The position numbers and the translations under genes were made by a program. From positions 25,390,742-25,454,741 of the forward strand of contig JAMKCF010000003.1 of assembly GCA_023634235.1 (NCBI GenBank): DNA of 64,000 nucleotides, read 5' to 3'. Under the pieces are notes generated by a model. The model was not told where the DNA came from and ran no database searches. It saw only the letters and a program-made list of their open reading frames with translations. Below, piece after piece: positions 46,491-57,300 of the stretch. Numbering within the stretch: the first letter of the stretch is position 1; every line of letters begins with the position of its first letter. Source of the stretch: Pisaster brevispinus (Eukaryota; Echinodermata; Asteroidea; Forcipulatida; Asteriidae).

Positions 46491-49065
46491 TGGGCCTCTG
46501 GTTTACTGTATGTTGATAATAAAAACATCTACAATCACATCTGGTTGATCATGCACAAAAAAATACTTTAAAATAACTAAATATCTTTAAACAAGTTGGG
46601 TATAGACCCGACAAGAACGCTTACAATATGTTCGCTATCACTTGTCTGTAAACAGTAACAGTCGCAAATGTGTACTTTGCTGTTTGTGTACTATTTACAA
46701 ACTCATAAACAGTCCCAAACATTTAGCCTTCACCCAAAGACCCACCCTACACATTGGTTGCAAACTTATTGATTACACTTCCATGGAAGCTGAAGGGAAA
46801 TCCATGAACCAGATACATTACATTCATTCACTTCCTACCAAACAGTGGCTCTTCCCTGAACTGTCCTACATTAACCCATCTGCCCAACTACAGGATTTCC
46901 CGCACAAACATTGTCAGGGCTTGAGTTTGGGGTAAAATTCCACACGACCGCTTGGGGTTTGTAGCTCAAAATGTTTCCTTGGATTCTTGGTTTCAGACGT
47001 TGATCTTGTCATACGCCGAACCTCCCCATGTAAATGTTAAGTTAAATTTGCCTGTCTGAAACCAAAATTTATTTTAGTCGACCTAGAGTCGCTCCTAATC
47101 TATTTGGTTCGGAGCGACCCTGGAGCGCCTGTCTGAACCGGGTGTTATAAAACAAACTTCTTTTTTTGTTCATTGTTATTATCATTATCATTACCTATTT
47201 GGCCATTGATACAAGAAAAACAACATACAGGCAGTCACAATAAGATAAAACTGTAATTGTGACGCAAGGAGTTTTGCCATTGAAAGCGCCCTCATAAATG
47301 CGGTCAAAGATACTGTCAATTGAACACTTGATTGAAAGGTTAGCAACTTGCTTACCTTTCTAACATTAAAAATTGTTGTACTGTATATTTATTATACATG
47401 TAAATGTCCATCACGCATACATCAAAATTCCTGTCACATGTCACAATGTCAGAGAACAATTTCCTGAATGCTACACAAAATGCATCATCAGTTGATACTC
47501 AGTGTGCACAAGAAACTTTTCGATCCAGCAATTTTGCATCTACATTTGTATACCACAACAGTTGGACTGAACGTGTTTTCTATGCACAAATGAACACTAA
47601 CTTTTGATGAGTTTTGATATAACACATTGACTAAATTTAATCCAGACGATTTTAAGCCAGACGTGTTCGGGTGTTTTTTTAATCTGCTTGATGACATTGG
47701 AGCATGTGTCGCATGGGGAAGTCATCTTGATAAACGCATTCCATAAACACGAATCGCAACATGATCAATCAATTATGGAAAATCCCATCTTAGAACCTTG
47801 CTTGGTATGAACATAAAAGTGTCAATGAAAACACAGTACAGCCTACTGCAGCCTACTACTACACCAAAAAGGTCTGCAACATCGAGTCGAACGTTGTCAA
47901 ATTGTAAACTTTTCATAAATCTACAATGAAACGTAGCCTATCATAGAGGTGTCTGGCTGCGCATTACAGAAATGTAGATTTCTTAGAAAAATAAAAATTT
48001 CTGTTGTGTAAAATGAAAAACCCCAAACAACACAGAACATGTCTTCTTCTTTTTTATTTGAAGTGAAAGCTGAAAGTACAAACAAAATGCATCATTTGTA
48101 ACTTGCAACCCACAGTTAGTTCAAGCCCCAAAACAGTTAATATAAAAGTACTTCTATTAAAAACGATTATTGTAATTTGTTGTATTATTTATTATTAAAA
48201 TTCTTATTTATTTATTTATTTATTTATTTATTATTATTATTATTATTATTTAGGGGGGGGGTATTTGTTATTGTTTCGACAATTTTATGAAAACTCACAC
48301 AAACTTCCTTTAAACAAAGGTACTGGACATATGCAATGCATAAATAATTTACAGAGTTGTTTGTTTCGTTGCGGTATCCATTCCTAAAACTAAATTGACC
48401 TGAGAAAGTACTAACTGACATACAATGTACGACAATGAAGGGAACCAATTTGCATTCATACTCACTGGTAGCAGTTGTTTTAAGTACCTGAAACCCACCC
48501 AAACCAAAAGGTGTTAGTTTTGGATTCTACTGTGAAAATAATTCGAGTTGAGTAGTGCTATCTTCTTACCCTCAAAATTAATAATAATCAAATAACGGAC
48601 GAAAAAGTAAAGTAACTTTTTCCTTTTATGATGGAAATTTGAATCAACTCAAATTGTTTTCTGTCTGAGCCTGCATTTCCATTCACATGTTGAAGCTTTT
48701 TTAGGTGGTTTCAGGTACTTAAAAAACAAAACAAAAACAACAATTAGATTAAAATTGCTAACAAGGATGGATGCAAAGTGGTCCCTTTCATTGTGTTTCT
48801 TGTCATACAGAAGCATTTGTGCTGTGCGTGCGTAGCAAATAAAACCTCGCCTCATTTAAATGCCAGATAAAAACCCATCTTTTTAAAGCCGCACTTCAGT
48901 GTTATAATGGGATTGTTCGTTAGTGTTTTGGTGTTCGTTAGGGGTCTTTTGTTTGTTTTCTTCAATGGTCGCCTCGCCAGTTGGTTTAGATTTTTTACAA
49001 AGGTAGGGTTAGAGGCGTCTTTCTCCTGAAAAGATCAAAACATTACCGATGCCAGCAGGAATAGG

Positions 49066-49472
49066 TCAGGGCTCAAATTTGGGGCAAAATTCCCCAAGAC
49101 CGCAGAGCTTGTAGCTCAAAATGTTTACTTGACCAGAATTTATTTCACAAGACCAAAATCTTCACGAGAAAGAGCTTTCTCCACAGTTTAACGTGTAAAT
49201 TGTTTTTATTTGAACAAGCACCAAGAGAAGATTATCAGTTTGTCTTATGAGTTAGTGTATAAACATTTTGCTACTCATCGGAATTGTACATGTATTACCA
49301 GACTCAAGGTCAACATTGGAACATCATTTCTTTCTACTAAAGATATTACGCAGTGGCTATTATTCAATTGAAAAACACAAGACAGCCGGACTTGTCAGGT
49401 AATGAGTTTACTGGCCCGAGGCTAAAATCACTGGCCTCGGGTTAGCGGTCCAGTATCAAATTCGAGCCCTGT
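49066..49472. mobile_element. MITE with hAT-like cagggctc ends
   Basis: Begins cagggctcaaatttgggg and ends aaattcgagccctg. CAGGG termini are typical of hAT elements. No open frame of note; non-autonomous. Confidence 0.65.
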
Positions 49473-50387
49473 AGGCCTGATGTAATTAGTGAAGTCCCTA
49501 ATTAGTTCTCTGCTGGTGGGACAGACCTATCCCCATAAATATGTAGTTTGGGCACTGGCCTGGTGACCAGTCTATTTCTTAACCTTTTTCTTCTAGATGC
49601 ATTTTAAAAACTGTGTACTTGTGCTTTTGATTATTTTTATATAAGGGGCGAAATGACGATTTTATTTTTTGATGTATTCCCCCCATAGTTGAACTGTGGT
49701 TCATACCAGGAAAATATGCAAAAATGATTCAGAAATTAATAAAAAATATCCGATATTTGGATATTAATGGCATGTTTAAACTCCAGTCAATGAAACCGGA
49801 ACAGGAAACGGCTGTCCAAGCCAAGGCTAGTTTTGTGGTCAGAGAGATGTGATACGCCTGTTTCAGTGAAATTCAACAGGATATTTGGCTAATTTAGGGT
49901 ATTACACATGTATTAAAGGAAAGCATCTACATGTAGACGTTTTTCAAATTCGCGGCTGTGTCGAAGAGATTGCCACCATATCATGTCTTGAAGCGCAAGA
50001 GGCTGCCCTTAGCAACACTCTTAGCAACAGCCGCAGCCGTTATGGAGCTCTGGAGAAGCCAATGTTCCATTTGTTGGAATCCTGAGAAAAATTGTTCTCT
50101 GAATGATGACGTCCAAAAAGTGAGATGACGGCACCTTTACGCCGCGGCAGAACACGACCAAGGCGTAACTCCTGGGATCAATTAGGCCTAACTCAGGATG
50201 ACGACATCCTATGAATAGGATGACTACATGTACTTCCGGAAAGAAATTACTTCCTGTCAGTCTACTTTTAAATTAGGATGTCTTCGTCCCAACACAAGTA
50301 AATTTCTTGGTGGTAGGATGTTGTCATCCCATGAAGGTAGAACTGCCACTTGTGGACATGGTGGTCAAGGAATTTATCTCGCGATGA

Positions 50388-50480
50388 TGTTCCGCCCCAA
50401 CTTGACAATCGTCCCAACTATAGTTGGGACTAGTCCCAACTTGAGTGTTAAAGTTGGGGCGTCCCAACTATAGTTGGGAT
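50388..50480. mobile_element. Palindromic repeat fragment, tcccaactatagttggga family
   Basis: Contains two perfect 18-bp palindromes tcccaactatagttggga (with outer g/c) around gactagtcccaacttgagtg. Opposite orientation to the other two copies. Confidence 0.75.
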
Positions 50481-50829
50481 CGCAGTAAACACAAAGCAAC
50501 CCCCCCCATGAATAAACTAAAAACATAACAATAGTATTAGTATCATAGTATGACGTTTTTAAGACCACTTTCCCTTGCCCTTGAGAATATTTGAGATTAT
50601 TTAGAATGTTGGTTTTCCAAGAACATGAACTTGAGAAGGGAAATTAAATGCGTAGGCCTACTTTGACTTGAGACTGAGCACTGAAAGCGTCACCCAGCAT
50701 GTGTCAGTGTCGGAACCCTCTAAAGACACTATTTACGCAGAGTTAGCGCTCCATTATGAGCGATATACATGTACTATCATTCCAAACCTTGCTCCATCAT
50801 CAGTTTTGACATGAGTTTGTATACAGCGC

Positions 50830-51045
50830 CGAGACCCGGATTTGAGATAAAGAATCTTGTTAATTAACGCCGATTGCATCATATTAGCTTGTGCGTTTGC
50901 AGTATGTTACACAGTAATCCATGCATGATCGATCACGGTGTCCCGTTGAACTCTATGGGCGATCCCAACTATAGTTGGGACATCCCAACTTTAACACTCA
51001 AGTTAGGACCAGTCCCAACAATAGTTGGGACAATTGTTAAGTTGG
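50830..51045. mobile_element. Palindromic repeat, tcccaactatagttggga family, copy 2
   Basis: Shares aagaatcttgttaattaacg, atgcatgatcgatcacggtg and gttgaactctatgggcgatc with 46262-46490 and ends aattgttaagttgggacgga. Confidence 0.8.
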
Positions 51046-51170
51046 GACGGAACAATGACACGATGTAGTTTGCTAGCGCTAGTGCCAAGAGAGCTCAAAA
51101 TGTTTACAATATGTTGGACTCTACTGCCACTTCTGTACAATGTACAAGGCATACATACAATGTACGTGCA

Positions 51171-51527
51171 ACCCACGGCACCCACAGCAATTGCCGTGGT
51201 GCCCTGTTCTTTTGCTGTGGTGCCCTTTGCAAAGTTCCAATACAAATTAACATTTTCCTCATGAATGCCCCTTACCAGAGGAAAATTGCTGTGCCCCTTC
51301 AAGAGCAAAGTTCAAGGCCTGTATGTATGATGTTAATTTAGGGCATAATGCCGAGTCCCACTGCAACGTTTCAGGCCTTGAACTTTGCTCTTGAAGGGGC
51401 GTGGCAATTTTCCTCTGGTAAGGGGCACTCTATGAGGAAAATGTAAATTTGTATAATTGGAACTTTGCAAAGGACACCACAGCAAATGCACAGGGCACCA
51501 CTGCACTTGCTGTGGGTGCCGTGGGTT
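51171..51527. mobile_element. Long palindrome, arms about 150 bp
   Basis: Left arm 51171-51321 runs from acccacggcacccacagcaa to gcaaagttcaaggcctg. Right arm 51372-51527 mirrors it from caggccttgaactttgctc to tgctgtgggtgccgtgggt. The 50-bp spacer is unique. A foldback element. Confidence 0.85.
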
Positions 51528-52089
51528 ATTTCGAGGCCTGACGTTTTCACCAACACCCAGTGTATGATGTTTTGGGCCACAAGGAGTGGCCAGTTTGATG
51601 GGGAATTCTTTAAAATAGGATCTACTGTTTTTGAAGGAAAAGAGGCATTTGGAATCTGCTTTATTGCCCTGAGATTAACAGTACATGTACATACTCAGGT
51701 ATTTGTGTACATTGTAGTTGAGCTACACATGTAAACCATCCTAAGAAAATAACTATCAGTACCTAGTAGGGGGCCTATACATTCGGGTCCTGCGCTTAAG
51801 TTTTAGCCCTTGTGGGAAGTAGACTTTGCTTTTGACTTTTCCGAAGGAAGTTTTAGCACGGAGGATTTCCTTTCTCCGTGGTTTTAGTATAAAGGGCAAA
51901 TTTGTCACGTATTCTCACAACTTTCCAATGAATACTTTTTTTATAATGATACACTGTTAGTGTTGGGTATCGATTTTGGGGGATGAGAAAGAAAAAAAAG
52001 AGTGTCAGTGGGTATTCCAACCGGAGCATGTCGGTCGATAAGAGGGGACTGAAGTTCTCTAGGTTATCTAAAATTGTTAATTTAGTATT

Positions 52090-52500
52090 AGTATGTTTTA
52101 TATAACACCCAAGCAGATCCTTGCCATTTGATTGAAGGATTGTCACGTGATTGCAAATAAAAGTACTATTGCACGCTACGTCACTCACCGTGCATTTTTC
52201 GTTCCATTCACCGTGCATTTTTCGTTCCATCCGAAAAGTACTATTGCACGGTGCGTAAAACATCACTGCGTGCGCGTGTCTTTGGTAATGCAGCAGTGTT
52301 ACTGATCTACTTGGATGTTATATAAAACAAATAATGAATGTTTTTCATTCGTGCAACAGTGCGAATACTTGCATTTGTTGAAAGATGGAATGTTCCATTC
52401 AACTCAGCTCCGCCTTGTTGAATAGAACATTCCATCTTTCAACTCATGAAAATATTCGCACCATTGCACTCATAAACATTCATTATTTGTATAATGTCGA
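52090..52500. mobile_element. Foldback element with tgcacggtg motifs
   Basis: Inner inverted arms: aaataatgaatgtttttcat and gaaagatggaatgttccatt at left, mirrored by gaacattccatctttcaact and aaacattcattatttgta at right (52320-52495). Outer tgttttatataaca (52095) and gttatataaaaca (52318) are also inverted. Contains repeated ccgtgcatttttcgttcca. Confidence 0.75.
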
Positions 52501-52535
52501 CTACTAGGTACATGTACTACTACTAGTTGCGATAA

Positions 52536-53312
52536 TCGTAACCCTCCATCCTCCGACAGTCGCTACCATCGGGAGGATTCAGGGTTCGGATTATCAACGG
52601 TCGCGACCATCCGGAGGATGGAGGGTTAAGTAGCCCAGGTTGGACTCTTCCGTTGCATACAACGCGACGGAGTCCAGGGTATAAGCCTACCGTAGCAATG
52701 CGAAAAATTTTATACCAACATTTTAAAATATTTTTACCTTATTGGTGAAGCTGAAGCTTTACTCACATATTCCTGGTGCCCTGAACTATCAGCCTGATGG
52801 GCTTAGAATTGTTGATTTTATCCTTGGATGACATTATTTGCGAAAATAAAATGGAAATTGACGTCTCCTCTGTAACTTTCTGTTCAGACTCCGTTTATGA
52901 ATACTCACACGCAAGCGCGCCCATAGCAAGTTCGTCACACAAAGTCTTGCACCTAGACTACTTTCGTTCGCGCTACAAGGTGCGTTGACCCGGAAGTCGA
53001 TGGAACCGCTATGCATTTCGCACATGCGCACACGTGCTTACTCGTCAATCGGTACACGATGTTTAAAACGTTAGCGTGGATGTGCGATTTAATTTCTGGA
53101 ATAATATCATCCATGAATATATTTGTTATTTTTTGATGCATCAAAAGTGTAGTTATGGCCATGAAGAATATAACAAGAGAATTTCAGCTTCTTAAATCAG
53201 GTAAAAATATAAAAAAACATTAGTCAAAAATTGGTTCGCATTGTAAAGAAGCTTTATACCCAGGACGTCAGTGCAGTGGCACTGACGTCCTACCAGGGCT
53301 AGAGGGTTAAGA
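52536..53312. mobile_element. Composite palindromic element, ends gtaaccctcc/gagggttaag
   Basis: Starts taaccctccatcctccgaca; an inner end ggatggagggttaag lies at 52615-52630 and an outer gctagagggttaag at 53298-53311. Holds a perfect 28-bp palindrome at 53263-53290 (ggacgtcagtgc, agtg, gcactgacgtcc). May be two adjacent elements. Confidence 0.55.
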
Positions 53313-53867
53313 TTATCACAACTAGACGGCTACATGAAAACATAAAGAGGTTGAAAAAAGTATACAAATTACAATCTGCTGGAGAAATGGCAATTTTATT
53401 ATTTTACTGTCCCCAATTGACGTTGCCTTGAAAAGGGAAAAAAAAGGAAAACAAAGTCCAACATTAGTTAAGTACATAGTATAAACTGAACTGTCAAATG
53501 TTGATGATCCTTCACTCGTCAGTGCAGTCTTCTTCCGGCTTCTGCGCCAACTTAAACAATTTTTACTGAAGATTGAGGCAAAACAACTGTACACAACCAT
53601 CCATACACAATGGAAACAATTGAAACAAAATTAAATTGTAGAATTCAATTAGAACTTTACTTACATTTACAACTTTTTAAGTTTGACTGAAGAGGCCAGT
53701 GCAGTGCCCAGTGGAACTAAATAATTTTTATTGCGAATCCACACTCAATTATTGTCTGCAGATCTTCACAATGACATACGATATCCTGAAAGTTCCCGAT
53801 TCTTGGAAAATGACAGTGTTTACTATTTAAATATTATAAAGTAATTATAATATTCCGTAATACACAC

Positions 53868-54051
53868 CGCGCATGAGCTGTGACACTCGATCTGTGTCGA
53901 TTTTCAATAACTGTAAAAAACGGTGCACGTATTTCGCCTTCTTCTCACTCGAAAACAATAAAACAGAGTAAATGGTACCTACCATGACATCAACGGTGTG
54001 CCAAAGTTGCTCTTCCATAACCGGTGTCGCGTCAGAGACATCAATTGTCAT
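53868..54051 (-). CDS. Unidentified first exon or small ORF divergent from MRPS23
   Basis: ATG at 54051-54049 opens MTIDVSDATPVMEEQLWHTV and continues as a well-mixed, helix-like sequence with KKAKYVHRFLQLLKIDTDRV. It looks like real coding sequence: balanced composition, no low complexity. It can end at a possible donor (cgcg|gtgtgt, phase 1) or read through 7 more residues to TAA at 53845. I do not recognise the family. A weak candidate continuation lies near 53550 but is not convincing. Its ATG is about 210 bp from that of MRPS23. Confidence 0.45.
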
Positions 54052-54264
54052 GTAAAATACCAAAATGTTTGCAGGTCAGTTTAGGCTTATAACTCCCTAC
54101 ACGCAAATCTCGCTTACACACAATTACAACACACACAAACCCAACCAACGACCCCCAACTCTTCGATAGAGGGCGCTATACGTAATTTTCACGGACAACT
54201 TCATCCACTCTCACACGATCACACCTCTGGTACTGGACAGAAGTTGCTGAAAACTTTCTTGGAA
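54052..54264. promoter_or_regulatory. Divergent promoter, MRPS23 and unknown - strand gene
   Basis: Only 213 bp separate two opposite start codons. There is no TATA box in the expected place, as is usual for housekeeping nuclear genes for mitochondrial proteins. Contains a gagggcgct motif that recurs at 63846. The promoter role is inferred from position. Confidence 0.5.
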
Positions 54265-54311
54265 ATGGCGAGTTTGAGTCGCTTGGAAAAGTTTGGCACG
54301 TTATTCACAAG
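54265..54311 (+). CDS. MRPS23: MRPS23 exon 1
   Basis: Encodes the 15 N-terminal residues MASLSRLEKFGTLFT and two bases of Arg. Donor gttaga, weaker than the others. The first intron, about 2 kb, holds a TIR element. Confidence 0.9.
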
Positions 54312-57300
54312 GTTAGAAGATTACTAGGAAACTACGAAATGGAACACAAAATATTTTACTTTCGCAAACTTTCTTTGTTAAAAAAACCCATGATTGATTG
54401 TTTCACTCCATCGAATGTTTGACTGTCATGACTGTGTGTGTGTGTGTGGAATGGATCTGGGATGAAATGCAAATGGCATACATTTTATGCACATGTTTTG
54501 CAACTACCTATTGTTCAGAGTTTGGACTAATGGACCCTGGTTGGACTAGCCCAGTATACTCCTCGAACTATGCGGTTTATTCCGCTATCGTCTCCACAAC
54601 TTTTTGACCTTCATGTTACGCTTTATATGCTGGAGTACAGTCATTTGACCAGTTCGGGATCATTGACCAGTTCGGGATCACTTCAACTTTGCAACAACCC
54701 CATAATTAAGCTACTTCTCACATTACCAATTTCTGTTGATACATGTGAAGAATAACATGCAATAAACCAACAAACCCAAAATAAGGTTCCAAACTTCATC
54801 AACAAATAAATTATGGCCATTTTCTTGAAGTTTGTCTGCGATTTTGATCATTATTTAAAAAAAAAATGTTGGTTGAAAAACGCTGTTAAAACTTCTCACC
54901 TTTAAAATTTGAACGCCAGGGCAAATAAAATTTATGTTAAATGCTTAGAATGTGTTAACAATATTTCAGGTAAATACTGAGCAGTCGTCTTGTTTTTTTG
55001 AGGAGACGAAATTACCGAAATCGTCTTTTGGGGGGCATCGTACCCTTGACCAGTTCGGGATCACTCACTACTCAGCATCTCTCATTGCGTCAAATGGTGC
55101 CGCACTCAGTGAGGTAAAATCTTACTGCTGCAGTCGAAAGTGTATTTGTTGCTTTTAAGATACATTTCTTCAACAAATTCTTGTAGGAATATTGTTTTTT
55201 TGTGAGAAAATGAAACTTGGAGGAGGAAATTGCGACTGTAAGAATGGGTCAATGTTGCTTTTAGGCGTGCTTCACCTTTTCATTTGCCTTTGCTGTTGTT
55301 TTGTGTTTTTGTTGCTGGATTTTTGCGCTGCTGTTGAATACACTTGCATGAAATTCTCTGGAGAAAGGAAGTCCATGTCCATGCCAACACACTTGTGAAG
55401 TTTGTGTCCTTGAGAGACAGTTTTATGAATGGGAGTATTGGTTTGCAATAGAGGGCTAGCTACTGATTCAGAATAGAATCAACTGATCCTGAACTGGTCA
55501 AACAGGTGACAATACTTTTCTCAAAGCCTCTTCAAAAGTACTAATCTTTTTTTGTCAGTGGATACTTGGTGAGTTTTATAACATGTTTAAAGGTAAACTG
55601 ATAAACTTTTTTGTTTAAAATGTCAAAGAGATTGCAACCAAAAACAATGTGAATTCAAAAAGTGATCCCGAACTGGTCAAATGACTGTACTCTTTTGAAA
55701 AAGGATCTCGCCAAAATTAGGCTCTGTGTGTTCTTTGTTTTCACAGCGAGCTCGGCGGGGGTCCAGAAAATCCACTCCGCACAAAAAAAGTTGCAAAAAA
55801 CAATAAATTCTCACCGTTTATCAGAGTCCTCGCCTTCCGATAACAATGAATTATGGCCGCTGTCACCGATATTCAATGATGGTTCGCTGCATACACATTG
55901 TTAAACTCCAGTCTCTAGTCTTAGTCTTACTTAGGGAAGCTAAAGAGGTCAGCGTAATACAGATTTCAGTTGGTTAAAAACGCTGACCCACCTGTTATAG
56001 TGTTAGAGACGTGACCCGATATATAGACTAATAAATAAAGAATCGTGTCATGATTGGTTCTTCTAAGAACCCATCACAGACAACCCCAGGGTAGGGGGTT
56101 TGCCTAGGTTTATTGCTGGGGGGGGGGGCGGATTCCAATTGGAGCAATAAGGCCATGAAATGAATGGCCGCGTTTCCATGTGATGTGAGTGTTTATAACA
56201 GACATCATCGCAATATGAATAAGGTCCACGTCTATACTTTATGCATTGCAATGTAATCATTCACTAATTTGAAACTGTATTAAAATCCAGCAACTATTGT
56301 TTCTTTTTATGCTCAAGGGTGCGTGATTTAATGCGAGCCGGTGTGATGAAAGAGGCTGATAAACCGCTATGGTATGACGTGATGGCAACGTTCCCTCCGA
56401 GAGATGAGCCAACGTATCACAGAGAGCACACACATGATTTCCTACCTCAAATCTTATACGAAGAGGATAAAGTACGATCGTAAGTATAAATGGCGTGTCA
56501 TGGCTGGTTTTTCTGATCAGCAGAGTTCGGGTTCGAGTCCCAGTCTTGACACTTGTGTCCTTGAGCAAGAAACTTTACCATAACTGCTTTGTCCTGCGAA
56601 TGGAACATTAAGCCATAGGTCCCGTGTACTGGGATTGGTAGTGCATGGAAAAGAACCCAGAACACTTATCGTGTAAGAGTAGGGGGTAACCCTGGTGTTT
56701 CTGGTTCCCATATAGCAAGCACCCTTGTTTACAGGTTTCCTCAGGCTTGCGAGCTACAGTGGTTAAGTTCACTTATGAGGCATCCTTGGTCTTGTCTGAT
56801 AAACGGAAGTTGGAGTCTATAACTGGATATCTTGGGGCCGTTTACTTCCCAGGAAGTTGGAAAAAATTTAGAACTGAAAAAAAGAAGAAGCTTGTTCCTC
56901 TGATTGGGAAACTATTAATAAATACCTGTTCATCAAATCATGCTGGTCATGTAGATACAAATAGGTTTTTTGTTGTTCTCTATTTTTGTGTCGTAATAAC
57001 AATTCTGCGGTATTTAAGTTTTCACTTGTTTCTTTTGATATTTGTCTTAATTCCAATCAGTGTGTTGTGAAACTAACCAATCATATTTAATTATGTAGAT
57101 CAGCCTGTTTTCTTGTGTTCCATAAAAAACAAGAAGGCCTAACGCAAATTTGTTTATTTCTTTTGCAGCCAGTTTTACAAAGTCTACGGTAATCACTTGT
57201 CAATAGATTTGACCAACCATGACGGCGTCAGGCGATCTCCATGCCACAGGTATGCACTGCTTTAACTTCCTGAGGGTCTTTGTAGTGTGATCGACTGTGC

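Larger units (their letters stand above)
40350..53844. other. Region upstream of CUEDC1
   Basis: About 13.5 kb without a recognisable coding exon. It may contain a CUEDC1 5' UTR intron. It is filled with SINEs, palindromic MITEs (42841, 46262, 49066, 50388, 50830, 51171, 52090) and simple repeats such as (TTA)n at 43066-43118 and TTTA-rich DNA at 48196-48250. Confidence 0.55.

Noticed and set aside
51853..52266. 137-residue open frame, - strand
   Set aside because: Overlaps the foldback element with repeated tgcatttttcgttcc; not coding.
53480..53580. Second exon of the unknown - strand gene (ending LAQKPEEDCTDE or an alternative frame)
   Set aside because: The acceptor is weak and neither phase gives a convincing continuation.
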